A stretch of 48,807 nt of DNA from Alphaproteobacteria bacterium. Lineage in GTDB: Bacteria; Pseudomonadota; Alphaproteobacteria; Micropepsales; Micropepsaceae. The notes beneath the pieces are model-generated. The model did no database searches and was not told the origin of the DNA. It saw only the letters and a list, made by a program, of their open reading frames with translations. A program made the position numbers and the translations under genes. This document shows positions 1 to 8,747 of the stretch, piece by piece. The stretch spans positions 1 to 48,807 of the forward strand of contig JAFKFG010000026.1 in the NCBI GenBank assembly GCA_017307355.1, given 5' to 3'. Within the stretch, counting starts at the first letter, position 1. Each line of letters begins with the position of its first letter.

Positions 1-519
1 GCGGGACTGACCTTTGTCATCTTCGGCCTGCTGCACGGCTTTTACCTGATCGCCAACCATGCTTGGCGCACCTTCGCGCCTGCCTCCCTGCGCCAGGATC
101 CCAAAAGCCCCCTCGCCCTTGCCGCCATCGTGGCCGCGCAGGTCCTGCTCACCTATGTCGCCGCCCTGGTGGCGCAGATCTTCTTCCGCGCCGACACCGT
201 CGCCGACGCCACCGCGCTCATCGCCGGCATGGTCGGATTGCATGCAGGCGGGGCGCTCTCCGGATGGGCGTATAATTTCGGATCCGAAGCGCAAAGCATT
301 CTCAGGGTCTTTGCCTTTTTCGGCATGGCTTGGTTCCTGCCCAACACCCAACAGATCATGGCCAAATTCCCCGCCGCCCTAGGTCAGATCGCCGCCAATC
401 GCTATCGCCTGCTGGAATGGATGCCCGACCTGAAATGGGCGGTCTCCATGGGCCTGGCCGCCGGCCTGGCGATCGCCAGCCTGACGCAGCATTCCGAATT
501 CCTCTATTTCCAATTCTGA
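1..519 (+). CDS. MBOAT O-acyltransferase, C-terminal part (5' end outside window)
   Basis: The open frame enters from the left edge and ends at a TGA at 517-519, so only the last 172 residues are visible. It opens with a stretch reading AGLTFVIFGLLHGFYLIANH, which matches the conserved Trp/Phe-x-x-x-GxxHG segment of AlgI/DltB-type MBOAT proteins; the His here is the family's catalytic residue. Several hydrophobic segments follow (roughly residues 41-62, 100-115 and 145-165). By family knowledge these membrane proteins pass an acyl group to an extracytoplasmic polymer. The gene is 10 bp ahead of an SGNH-type partner, the usual AlgI-AlgJ or DltB-DltD pairing, which supports a role in acylating the exopolysaccharide made by the genes to the right. 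The donor and acceptor cannot be read from the sequence. Confidence 0.82.
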   Translation, partial: AGLTFVIFGLLHGFYLIANHAWRTFAPASLRQDPKSPLALAAIVAAQVLLTYVAALVAQIFFRADTVADATALIAGMVGLHAGGALSGWAYNFGSEAQSILRVFAFFGMAWFLPNTQQIMAKFPAALGQIAANRYRLLEWMPDLKWAVSMGLAAGLAIASLTQHSEFLYFQF

Positions 520-529
520 CGAGCCCCCC

Positions 530-1546
530 GTGCAGAAGGACAAAGCCACCCTCTATCTGACGACCCTGGCGCTCCTGGTGGCGGTGGTGCTGGGCGCCAT
601 GGGAGTCTTGAACTATCTGGTCGATCCCTTGTGGTTCTTCGGCGGCAACAAGCTGGCGCCCCGCAATTTCTCCTGGGACGAACGGATCGCGCGCCTGGCG
701 CGGTTCGCGGACAGCGATCGCGACTATGATTGCTACATCTTCGGCGCTTCCCGGGTCGGCATGATGAGCGAGCAGGCGATCAAGGGGCATCGCTGCTTCA
801 TGGTCTCGTTCGAGAGCGCCTCGCCGCGCGAGTTGATCGCCTATGCGCGATACATCAAGCGCAACGCCAAGCGAGAGCCGGATCTGGTCGTGATCGGCGT
901 CGACGATTTCGATTTCATCGATCAGGCGGACGAGAACAATGTGCCCGAGGAAGTGTTGGAGGATGGGGTTCCCCATTTCTGGGATTATTATTTTTCCCGG
1001 GATGTCACCACATGGTCGATCAAAACCTTGCTCGATCAATCGCCCAAGGCCCGCTATTTCGGCAAGGATTTGACCGGCCAGGTCCGCGCCGATGCCGGCA
1101 CCATGCCGGTGCTGCGCATGACGCTGAAGCCGGGACAGAAATGGCATATGAGCCTGAACAGCGTGGAGCAATACGCCAAATTCCGGCAGATTTTCCCCAA
1201 GGCGCATCTGGCGGCCTATGCCACGCCGGTGGCGGCCGACAAAATCGCGCAATTCAAGGAAGCGGGGCTGTTGCCTTTCTATCTCAAGGCCCTGCATGCG
1301 ACCGCCGCCCAGTTCGACGAGATGTATGATTTCTCCATCCCCTCGCCGATCACCTCCGATCCCAAACTGACCTATGACGGCTCGCATTATCAGCCCTCGG
1401 TGTCCGCCGAGATCGCCGCCGCCATCCAGAAGCACGAGCCGGCTTTCGGGATCGTCCTTTCCGGCCGCCCGCTCGAGGAAATAACCCGGCTTTATGCCGA
1501 CCGGCTGGAGCTTTATGCGCCGCAGGGTGTGTCCCGGGCCGAATGA
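530..1546 (+). CDS. membrane-anchored SGNH-type acyl-transfer partner of the MBOAT protein
   Basis: A 338-residue protein starting at GTG 530. One N-terminal membrane segment (about residues 8-28) is followed by an extracytoplasmic domain. Near residue 70 the sequence IFGASRVG fits the block I Ser motif of SGNH hydrolases, and DGSHYQPSVS near residue 285 fits the block V Asp-x-x-His motif, so the catalytic Ser, Asp and His appear present. AlgJ, AlgX and DltD proteins share this plan and act with MBOAT proteins to move acyl groups onto polysaccharide or teichoic acid. The 10-bp gap from the MBOAT gene indicates one transcript. Overall identity to a named family is low by eye, so the specific substrate is unassigned. 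Confidence 0.7.
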   Translation: MQKDKATLYLTTLALLVAVVLGAMGVLNYLVDPLWFFGGNKLAPRNFSWDERIARLARFADSDRDYDCYIFGASRVGMMSEQAIKGHRCFMVSFESASPRELIAYARYIKRNAKREPDLVVIGVDDFDFIDQADENNVPEEVLEDGVPHFWDYYFSRDVTTWSIKTLLDQSPKARYFGKDLTGQVRADAGTMPVLRMTLKPGQKWHMSLNSVEQYAKFRQIFPKAHLAAYATPVAADKIAQFKEAGLLPFYLKALHATAAQFDEMYDFSIPSPITSDPKLTYDGSHYQPSVSAEIAAAIQKHEPAFGIVLSGRPLEEITRLYADRLELYAPQGVSRAE

Positions 1547-1647
1547 TCGGCCGCGGGAAAGCCGTGGCGGCCGGAGCGGCGCCGACCTAGTATGCGCTGG
1601 GCTGGTGGAAGGGACGTGCCGGGGGTGCGTGATTTCCTTCTGAAATA

Positions 1648-1664
1648 TTAACGGCCGCCGTTAA
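1648..1664. repeat. short inverted repeat between the SGNH gene and the ligase gene
   Basis: The 217-bp gap 1547-1763 holds a 7-bp palindrome with arms TTAACGG and CCGTTAA around CCG. A T-run (1678-1682) follows 13 bases later. It could be part of a weak terminator or a binding site. No clear sigma-70 promoter was identified for the gene at 1764. Confidence 0.3.
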
Positions 1665-1763
1665 CCAGCCGGACGGGTTTTTCCAGATTATCAATGAGTT
1701 TGGTCTGAGAATACGCGATGAAATAGGGACCGCGGGGATCGCCGATCCGCCCCTGTTTCGGGA

Positions 1764-4685
1764 ATGTCCCAGGTGACCGGGTTGGACTTGCGAACGCGAA
1801 TTATGGCCGATGCCTGGGATGACGCGCGGATGACCCTCGACGATCTGCTCTTTCGTGCAGCGGCGCAGTATCCCGGCAAGCCCGCGCTGATTTTCCAGAA
1901 AGAGACCATTCTTTATTCCGCCCTCGCCGCCGATACGCGCCGCTTCGCGCATGCCGCGCGCCGGGCCGGCATAGGGGCCGGCGAGCGGATCGGAATTTTC
2001 CTGGAAAAGCGTCCGGACGCGGCGGTGGCGATCATGGGCGCGGCGGCGGCCGGCGCGGTCTTCGTCCCCATCAATCCCGCCTTGCGGCCGGCCCAGGTCG
2101 CGCATCTGGTCAAGGATTGCGGCATCAAGCTTCTGGTCACGTCCCGCGCCCGGATTCCCGAACTGGAAGACGCGCTGGCCGCTTGCCCCACGCTGCAACG
2201 GATCGTCTTTGTCGAAGACGAAGACGCCCCGCCCCAGGGCAAAGGCGCGCCCAGCCAGTCGCTGCGCCGGTTCCTGGAGAGCGGCCATGACGGACAGTTC
2301 AGTTGGCCGCACGCCGCCGACACCGACATGGCGGGCATCCTCTACACTTCCGGTTCGACGGGCGAGCCCAAAGGCGTGATGCTGTCGCACCGCAATTTCG
2401 TCGCCCGGGCGCAATGCGTGTCGGACTATCTGGGCATCACCGCGGACGACCGGATCCTGCATCTTCCCCATTACAGCTTCGGCTTCGGCCTCGATCAGCT
2501 GTTCAACGGTTTTTATGCCGGCGCCACGGGCGTGCTGCACAATTACGTGACCCCGCAAGCCTTGATGAAAGTGATGCTGGAGGAGCGGATCACCGGCCTC
2601 GCCGGCGTGCCGACTGCCCTGGTGGCGTTGACGGCGCTGGATTGGCCGCTCGAGATCCGCGAGCATCTTCGCTATATCGCCGCCGCGGGCGGGCGCATGC
2701 CCGAAAGCGCCACCCGCTCTCTGCGCTGTCTGGCGCCGGAAGCCGGCATCTTCCTGATGTACGGCCAGACCGAGACCTTGCGCTCGACCTTTCTTCCGCC
2801 CAGCGAAGTGGACCGCCATCCCAACTCGATGGGCCGGGCGATCTCGGTGGCGAAAATCCATGTCGTGCGGGCGGACGGAACCTTGTGCGGCCCGGGCGAG
2901 CCGGGCGAGCTGGTGCAGACCGGCGACACCGTGGCGCTGGGCTATTGGAACGATCCCGAACGCACGGCCCAGATCTTCCGGCCCGCGCCGGCGGAAACCG
3001 CGCCCGGCGCCGTGCCGGCGATCGGCGTCTGGTCCGGCGACATCGTCACCTATGACGAAGGCGGTCGGCTTTATTACGTGGGCCGCCAGGACGACCTGAT
3101 CAAGACCAGCGGCTATCGCGTCAGCCCCACCGAAATCGAAGACGTTCTCTACGCCAGCGGATTGGTGGAGACCGCGGCCGTGGTGGGCATCAAGCACAGC
3201 GATCTGGGCCAGGTGGTGGTCGCCTTTGTCACCACCCGGGGCAATGCGAACCTGGACCGCGACGGATTGCTCGCCTATTGCCGCCGGGCCTTGCCCGGCT
3301 ACATGCTGCCTTATCAGTTCGTCCACCGCGAAGCCCTTCCCCTCAACGCCAATTCCAAGATCGACCGCCGGCGCCTGGTTTCCGAATATGGCGATCAGCT
3401 CTACGACACGGTCCTGGAGCGCCCGCGCGCCACGCCGGAAGCATCCGGCGCCAAAAAGTCCGACTTGATAACCCGGGCGATGGAGTTTTTGGGGATGCGC
3501 CGGCGGACCTCCGCCAGCGTCGCCGAGATTTTCGCCTCCGCCTTCAATCTTCAGACCGTCGACGACCAGAAATCCTTTTCGTCCCTGGGCGGCGATTCCC
3601 TGTCTTATGTCGATGTCTCCACCGCCCTGGAGGATTTCATCGGCCATGTCCCCGAAAATTGGGAGAACATGCCGATCCGCGACCTGGAGCAGCTGCCGCG
3701 GTCGAATTCGTCCAGCACCACGGTTTCGGCGGACGTATTGCTGCGCGCCGTCGCCATTTTCGGCGTGGTGAGCCTGCACAACCGCTATGCCAGCGTGGCG
3801 GGCGGCCCCAATCTTCTGTTCGCGTTGTCGGGATACAGCCTCGCCCGCTTCGCCTGGAGCAGCGATGCCGTCCAGGTGCGGCGCTCCATCTTCGGAACCA
3901 TGCTGAAGATCGCGATACCGACCATGCTGCTGCTTCTGATGTATTTCATCGGCGACGGCGTGGTTCATTGGACCGCGATTCTGTTCGACGACAATCTGTT
4001 GGGCTCCCTGGGATCCACCGCCGCGCCCTGGGGCGGCGAATTCCTCTGGTTCGTGCAGGTTCTGTTTCAAATCCTGCTTTTCATGGGAATCCTGGTCAGC
4101 ATTCCCGGGGTCGCGCAATTCGGCGACCGGCATCGCTATGCCTTCGGGGTCATCCTGACGCTGGGCGCTTTCCTGTTGCACTACACCCTGGCCAAAACCG
4201 TGCACGCGCACATGCTGACCTTCGACAACCTGCCGCAATATTTCCTGTGGCAGTTCGCGCTGGGCTGGCTGATTTTCTCGTCCAAGGATCAGATGCAGCG
4301 TGCGCTCACGGTGGTGATCCTCGCGGTGTGCCTCGCCGGCACCTACTCCATCCGGGGCCTGACCGGCGACTATCTGTGGAACTTCCATGGTCCCTACTGG
4401 CTCGCGATCGGCAGCGTTCTGCTGCTGTGGATGCCGTCCGTGCCGCTGCCGCGCCTGGTCGCGGCGCCGGTCGTCATCATCGCCAAGTCCACGCTCTTCA
4501 TCTATCTGTTCCATTGGCCGTTCATCGTGATCACCAACAAATGGCTTCACATCCATGGCGGTCCCCTGGGCATCGCCATCGCCATGGCCGGCGGCCTCAG
4601 CGTGTGGTTCCTCTACGAAGCCGTGGTCCGGATGTTCCGCTCGCTTCGGGGCGCGGGCCGGCAGACCGCCGACGTGTTCGGCTAG
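1764..4685 (+). CDS. fused AMP-forming ligase, carrier domain and acyltransferase-3 membrane protein
   Basis: A 973-residue three-part protein. Residues about 20-545 are an ANL-superfamily adenylating enzyme: P-loop YTSGSTGEPKG at 194-204, YGQTE near 333, and the C-terminal LNANSKIDRR with its catalytic Lys at 532. Residues about 565-640 are a carrier domain with LGGDSLSY; Ser612 is the phosphopantetheine site. From about 650 to the end is a many-helix acyltransferase-3 (OafA-like) domain, with an early VVSLH segment, LSGYSLARF, and a late FIYLFHWPF segment. The design suggests that an acid is activated, loaded on the carrier and handed to the membrane domain without leaving the protein. Ligases of this type accompany exosortase A loci, usually with a separate carrier. 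The adenylation pocket has FGFG where amino-acid-activating domains carry an Asp, arguing against an alpha-amino acid substrate. ATGs at 1803 and 1830 are alternative starts. Confidence 0.85.
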   Translation: MSQVTGLDLRTRIMADAWDDARMTLDDLLFRAAAQYPGKPALIFQKETILYSALAADTRRFAHAARRAGIGAGERIGIFLEKRPDAAVAIMGAAAAGAVFVPINPALRPAQVAHLVKDCGIKLLVTSRARIPELEDALAACPTLQRIVFVEDEDAPPQGKGAPSQSLRRFLESGHDGQFSWPHAADTDMAGILYTSGSTGEPKGVMLSHRNFVARAQCVSDYLGITADDRILHLPHYSFGFGLDQLFNGFYAGATGVLHNYVTPQALMKVMLEERITGLAGVPTALVALTALDWPLEIREHLRYIAAAGGRMPESATRSLRCLAPEAGIFLMYGQTETLRSTFLPPSEVDRHPNSMGRAISVAKIHVVRADGTLCGPGEPGELVQTGDTVALGYWNDPERTAQIFRPAPAETAPGAVPAIGVWSGDIVTYDEGGRLYYVGRQDDLIKTSGYRVSPTEIEDVLYASGLVETAAVVGIKHSDLGQVVVAFVTTRGNANLDRDGLLAYCRRALPGYMLPYQFVHREALPLNANSKIDRRRLVSEYGDQLYDTVLERPRATPEASGAKKSDLITRAMEFLGMRRRTSASVAEIFASAFNLQTVDDQKSFSSLGGDSLSYVDVSTALEDFIGHVPENWENMPIRDLEQLPRSNSSSTTVSADVLLRAVAIFGVVSLHNRYASVAGGPNLLFALSGYSLARFAWSSDAVQVRRSIFGTMLKIAIPTMLLLLMYFIGDGVVHWTAILFDDNLLGSLGSTAAPWGGEFLWFVQVLFQILLFMGILVSIPGVAQFGDRHRYAFGVILTLGAFLLHYTLAKTVHAHMLTFDNLPQYFLWQFALGWLIFSSKDQMQRALTVVILAVCLAGTYSIRGLTGDYLWNFHGPYWLAIGSVLLLWMPSVPLPRLVAAPVVIIAKSTLFIYLFHWPFIVITNKWLHIHGGPLGIAIAMAGGLSVWFLYEAVVRMFRSLRGAGRQTADVFG

Positions 4686-4757
4686 GGAACTTCGATCCCC
4701 CTTCCTGCCTTTTGAGAAAGCTGCCATAGCTCGGCCCATCCGATGGAGGCGCGGGCC

Positions 4758-5399
4758 ATGGCCGAGTTGATCCTCACCACCTTCGACTGGGTTCCCAAGC
4801 CGCCGCGCGGCTTTGTCCGCGACATCCGCATACGCTGGGCGCTGGAAGAGGCCGGACTTGCCTACCGCGTTCAAAGCGTGCCGTTCCGCGACCGCAAGCC
4901 CGCGCATTTCGCGCACCAGCCGTTCGGCCAGGTGCCGTGGCTGACCGATGACGATCTTTCGATCTTCGAAAGCGGCGCGATCCTGCTGCATCTGGGCGAG
5001 CGCAGCACCGCCTTGCTGCCCGCCGATCCGCGCGGGCGCAGCGATGCGAAGGAATGGCTGTTCGCGGCGCTCAATTCCGTGGAGATGGCGGGCCTGCCCT
5101 GGTCGCTGCTTCAATTCTCCGGCCATGCCGGCGAAGGCCCGGCATGGGCAATGTTCGACAGCTTCCTGAAAGATTCCCGGCTGGCGCCGCTGGAAAAAGT
5201 GCTGGCGGACCGCGAATGGCTGGCGGGGGATTTTTCCGTCGCCGACATTTCGATGGCGGACGCGCTGCGCCTGGTGGACCGTTTCGACGGGCTGAAGGAT
5301 TTTCCCGGCGCCCGCGCCTATGTCGCGCGCGCCACCGCCCGCCCGGCTTTCGTCAAGGCCCATGCCGACCAGATGGCGCATTTTGCGGCGGCGGACTGA
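4758..5399 (+). CDS. glutathione S-transferase-fold protein
   Basis: A 213-residue soluble protein with a thioredoxin-like N-terminal half (MAELILTTFDW, then a helix and the FGQVPWLTDDDLSIFESGAI segment in which the cis-Pro after VPW-type sequence and the ESGAI motif bind glutathione in the family) and a helical C-terminal half. The start was set at ATG 4758 because TGGAGG lies 8 bases upstream; the in-frame ATG at 4743 overlaps that ribosome site. It follows the ligase gene by 72 bp in the same direction, but a functional link to polysaccharide synthesis is not evident. The reaction is unassigned: GST-fold proteins range from detoxification to isomerases. Confidence 0.8.
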   Translation: MAELILTTFDWVPKPPRGFVRDIRIRWALEEAGLAYRVQSVPFRDRKPAHFAHQPFGQVPWLTDDDLSIFESGAILLHLGERSTALLPADPRGRSDAKEWLFAALNSVEMAGLPWSLLQFSGHAGEGPAWAMFDSFLKDSRLAPLEKVLADREWLAGDFSVADISMADALRLVDRFDGLKDFPGARAYVARATARPAFVKAHADQMAHFAAAD

Positions 5400-5417
5400 A
5401 GGCCGGGCCGCCGCGTC

Positions 5418-6509
5418 CTATTTGCCCGCGGTTTCCAGCATCAGCTTTCTGTAGGCGGCGATCATGCCGTCCGCCAGATAATGCTGCCGCAGGCGGGCCT
5501 TGTTGGCCGCGCCCACCGCCTTGCGTGCCGCGGCCCCGATCACCAGCGCCCGCATGGCGGCACCCAGTTCCCGGTCCGACTGATTGACCACATAGGGCTG
5601 GTTGGCGCCGGACACCATCTGACGAACATCGCCCACATCGGTGGCGGCGATGGGCAGGCCCGCATCCATGGCTTCCAAGACCGCCAGCGGCATCTGCTCG
5701 GTGTCACTGGAAAGCGCCATCAGATCGCATTGCATGAGAATGTCGCGGACATCCTCGCGCCGGCCCAGAAAGCGGATGGAGGGGCCCAGGGAAAGCGCCT
5801 CGGCTTCCCGCAGCACCGCATCCAGCTCCGGCCCGTCGCCGATCACCAGCAGCACCGCGTCGCTTTTCAGGGGCGCGAAGGCCCGCAGCAACCGGATCAG
5901 ATTTTTTTCCCGCCGGACCGCACCGGCCCAGGCGATGCGCGGCAGGCCCGGCGGCAGGTTGAGCCCCAACTCCTCGATCCGGGTGGAATAGCGGTCGAGC
6001 GGCGCAAGACCGTTGGGAATGCAATGAAGCCGCTGCTGCGGCAGGCGCCAGACATCGCGCGCCAGCGCCTGCAAGGTCAGTGAGGGAACCACGATCTGGC
6101 TTGCACGCAGAGTGAGGCGCCGGGTCCAGACGCGCCGGGGCAGCTGGCGCTGGGCTTCCTCGGGCCCGAAACCGTCTTCGATATGGATATGGGGTACGCC
6201 CGCCAGGCGGCCGGCCATCGCCCATTCGATGGCACCCCAATTATACGTGATCAAAAGATCGGGCGCGCGGGCGCCGATTTCCTTTTTGTAGCGCGTCAGG
6301 CGCGACGGCAAGGCGCCGCTCCGGTCGGGCATTCCCCCCAGCGCGATCTCGATGCCGGGGGCCAAGAATTTGGCGGCGGCATATTCGCCGTCCGTGGCGA
6401 TCACCCGGTGGGTGAAATCCCGGCCCAATCCTTCGGCCAGCGCGGCGAACCGGACTTGCGGCCCGCCCACCTTGAAGGTCGAGAAGATGTGAAGAACATG
6501 CGGGCTCAC
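5418..6509 (-). CDS. glycosyltransferase family 4 (GT-B)
   Basis: A 363-residue cytoplasmic glycosyltransferase. It begins SPHVLHIFSTFKVGGPQVRF, the Gly-Gly acceptor loop typical of GT4 enzymes, and carries IAWAGAVRREKNLIRLLRA in the hinge and the donor-site motif MPLAVLEAMDAGLPIAAT with the spaced Glu pair. GTG 6509 is the chosen start: it begins the recognisable domain, lies 8 bp after the stop of the upstream fusion gene, and is preceded by TGAGGG. A longer frame upstream runs through the fusion gene and is not real. It is the last gene of the three-gene minus-strand unit 10172 to 5418 that starts with the lipid-linked sugar transferase, so it probably adds a sugar to the repeat unit. Donor sugar unknown. 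Confidence 0.85.
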   Translation of the reverse strand: MSPHVLHIFSTFKVGGPQVRFAALAEGLGRDFTHRVIATDGEYAAAKFLAPGIEIALGGMPDRSGALPSRLTRYKKEIGARAPDLLITYNWGAIEWAMAGRLAGVPHIHIEDGFGPEEAQRQLPRRVWTRRLTLRASQIVVPSLTLQALARDVWRLPQQRLHCIPNGLAPLDRYSTRIEELGLNLPPGLPRIAWAGAVRREKNLIRLLRAFAPLKSDAVLLVIGDGPELDAVLREAEALSLGPSIRFLGRREDVRDILMQCDLMALSSDTEQMPLAVLEAMDAGLPIAATDVGDVRQMVSGANQPYVVNQSDRELGAAMRALVIGAAARKAVGAANKARLRQHYLADGMIAAYRKLMLETAGK

Positions 6510-6517
6510 GGCGGCCC

Positions 6518-8728
6518 TCAGGCGCCGGCCGCATGAACCTTGATGCAGCGCGCGACGAAGGTTTCGCGATCCGCCACCGGGCTCCAGCCCAGCGCCGATT
6601 TCGCGTCGCTGCAATCCAGATTCGCCCCCATCGCCCGCGATAAGAGATCGCGCTTGCTGGGCGCGGCCACTTTGCGGCCGCCGATGCGCTTGACGCACCA
6701 TTTCCCCAATTCGGAGAAATACATCATGTCCGGCGACTGGGGATGATAGACGATGGGACGGCCCAGCGCCTTGGCCAGCTCGTCGATATATTCGCGGGCC
6801 GACAGGCGCACATCGCCCGCCAGGTTGAAGCATTGGCCCAGAACGCCGTCGCGCGTGACGGCGCCGACCACGGCGGAGGCGACGTCCTCGCCCAGCACGA
6901 AGGGCAAGGGATTGCGGCCGTCATTCCAGCCCATGCAATGACGTTCGTTGTTAAAGAGGCCGACGCCGGTGTGATAGGCCGTGCCGCCTTCGCCCACCAC
7001 CACCGCCGGGCGCAGGATCACCACCGGAAGCGTGCCGTCCTTGAAGCGGGCAAGCAGCAGCTGCTCTTCCAGGCCCTTGGCGCGGGAATAATTGGCGCGC
7101 TGGGCGCCCTGGGGATCGATCGGTGTGGTGCCCGTGACGGTATCGTTCTTGCCGCCCAGATAGAGCGCCGCGATGGTGCTCAGATGCACCAGGCGCTTGA
7201 CGCCCGCATGCTTGACCGCGTCGGCGACGGCGGCGACTGCCTCTTGCGCCTTGCGCGCGCTGTCGTCCCAGCTCTCGCTGATTTCCGGACCCGCGGCATT
7301 GACCAGGAACGGCGCGCCGTCGATCAGCTTGGCGAGATTTTCGCCGTCGCGCATGTCGCCATGAAGGAAGCGCACATTCTCCGATTCATTGCGCACCACC
7401 GGCGCACGCGAGACCGCGGCCACCTTCATGCCCTGGTCGGCGAACGCCTTGACGATGTGATGACCGATGAAGCCCGTGCCGCCCAGCACGACCACGTCCG
7501 GCTTGAACGTAGGTGCCGTGGCGGCATGCGACCGGATGGCGGGCGCCGGAAAAGCTTCCGCCGCGATCTCTTCGCAAAGGCGCACCAGCGCCAGCCCACC
7601 TTCGGGCGTGTTCACCCAGGGACGCTCGCCGCGATAAAAGGCGCCGAAGCTTCCCGTCATGGTCTTGAAGAAACTGTCCGAACGCTTGGAAAGGCCCAGA
7701 AGCGACTTGCCATACGCGATCAGGCCGGCACGGGTCTGATCGCGCAGATCGCGTCCCACCCGCTTGGCCTGGATGTAATTGTCCAGCGGTTCCAGATTCT
7801 CCGACATTTCCTCGCAGGTGAGGCGCGTGCCCACCATGTCGGCGCGCAGAAGCCCGTCGGTGCACAGCGCGGTGATCTGCCAGACCGGATAGGTGGAACC
7901 GAAATGCAGATAGACCTGCGCTTCGCAATATTCGCCGCTGAGCGACACCGACAGCGTGCGCGGAATGGGCGAAGGGCCCACGCCATAGGGCACGCCCGCC
8001 AGGACTTTCCAGCTCTTGATCGGGCCGGTCAGCGAAAGGATTTGTGACAGAGGATGCACCGCCTGCTCCAGCAGCAGGTTGGCGGGGCGGCGGAACATCC
8101 AATGCTGCAGCTGGCCGGCCGACAATTGCCGAAGCGGCATCGCATAGGTGCAGGTGAGATTGATCAGCTTGCCGGACTTGCCGCTGGCCACCCGTTCGCT
8201 GAGACCCTTGAAGGCGGGATGGAACAGGAAATTGTGATTGATATAGAGCGAACGCGCACCGGCCTGATGCGCCGCCGCGACCAGGGCTTCGGCGCCGGCA
8301 ATTTCCGACGCCATGGGTTTTTCCAGCAGCACCGACAGGCCCTGGGCCAGCGCCTCGCGGGCGGGATCGACATGCAGGTTGGGCGGCGTCAGCACATGCA
8401 CCGCGTCCAGCCCCTGCCCCGCCAGCATATCGGCCAGCGACGCGGCACTGGCCACATCGCCGTGACGGCGCGCCAATGCCTTGGCCCGGTCGACGCGCGG
8501 ATCGATCACGCCCACCAAAGTGGCGCCCTCGGTGGCGCGCAAGGCTTCGGCATGGACGGCGGCGATATAGCCCGCCCCCATCAAGGCCACGCGCTTGGCC
8601 CGGCCCGTGGCAACGGAGGCGCCGGAACGCGCCATCGCGGCTTCGTCCCGTTTCGGGGCGGCGCCTGCCGACGCGGCAGCATTGTCTCTCAGAACTGCGT
8701 CTGCGGTCTTCATTGCTTTACCTGCCAT
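6518..8728 (-). CDS. fused Gfo/Idh/MocA oxidoreductase and extended SDR (epimerase/dehydratase)
   Basis: A 736-residue protein of two NAD(P)-dependent enzymes. After a loose 44-residue N-terminus, residues about 45-395 form a Gfo/Idh/MocA oxidoreductase: MGAGYIAAVHAEAL is the nucleotide loop and LLEKPMA holds the family Glu-Lys-Pro at 136-138. Residues about 411-736 form an extended short-chain dehydrogenase: GGTGFIG at 416-422, and Tyr547-x-x-x-Lys551 in NYSRAKGLEE. Gfo/Idh enzymes oxidise or reduce sugar rings and SDRs epimerise, dehydrate or reduce nucleotide sugars, so the fusion probably performs two steps of making one unusual sugar donor. It sits between the priming transferase and a GT4 gene, 19 bp and 8 bp away. 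ATGs at 8713 and codon 32 are alternative starts. Whether both halves act on the same substrate is inference. Confidence 0.85.
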   Translation of the reverse strand: MAGKAMKTADAVLRDNAAASAGAAPKRDEAAMARSGASVATGRAKRVALMGAGYIAAVHAEALRATEGATLVGVIDPRVDRAKALARRHGDVASAASLADMLAGQGLDAVHVLTPPNLHVDPAREALAQGLSVLLEKPMASEIAGAEALVAAAHQAGARSLYINHNFLFHPAFKGLSERVASGKSGKLINLTCTYAMPLRQLSAGQLQHWMFRRPANLLLEQAVHPLSQILSLTGPIKSWKVLAGVPYGVGPSPIPRTLSVSLSGEYCEAQVYLHFGSTYPVWQITALCTDGLLRADMVGTRLTCEEMSENLEPLDNYIQAKRVGRDLRDQTRAGLIAYGKSLLGLSKRSDSFFKTMTGSFGAFYRGERPWVNTPEGGLALVRLCEEIAAEAFPAPAIRSHAATAPTFKPDVVVLGGTGFIGHHIVKAFADQGMKVAAVSRAPVVRNESENVRFLHGDMRDGENLAKLIDGAPFLVNAAGPEISESWDDSARKAQEAVAAVADAVKHAGVKRLVHLSTIAALYLGGKNDTVTGTTPIDPQGAQRANYSRAKGLEEQLLLARFKDGTLPVVILRPAVVVGEGGTAYHTGVGLFNNERHCMGWNDGRNPLPFVLGEDVASAVVGAVTRDGVLGQCFNLAGDVRLSAREYIDELAKALGRPIVYHPQSPDMMYFSELGKWCVKRIGGRKVAAPSKRDLLSRAMGANLDCSDAKSALGWSPVADRETFVARCIKVHAAGA

Positions 8729-8747
8729 TTCGCTCGTGATCGGCCGA

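Noticed and set aside
1587..5381. A 1264-codon open frame on the minus strand
   Set aside because: It lies wholly opposite the ligase fusion and GST genes, has a His/Arg/Gln/Gly-biased composition and no family motif; it is a GC-codon shadow.
5418..6833. N-terminal extension of the GT4 protein back to 6833
   Set aside because: The added 100 residues lie in the SDR gene in another frame; GTG 6509 begins the domain and has a ribosome site.
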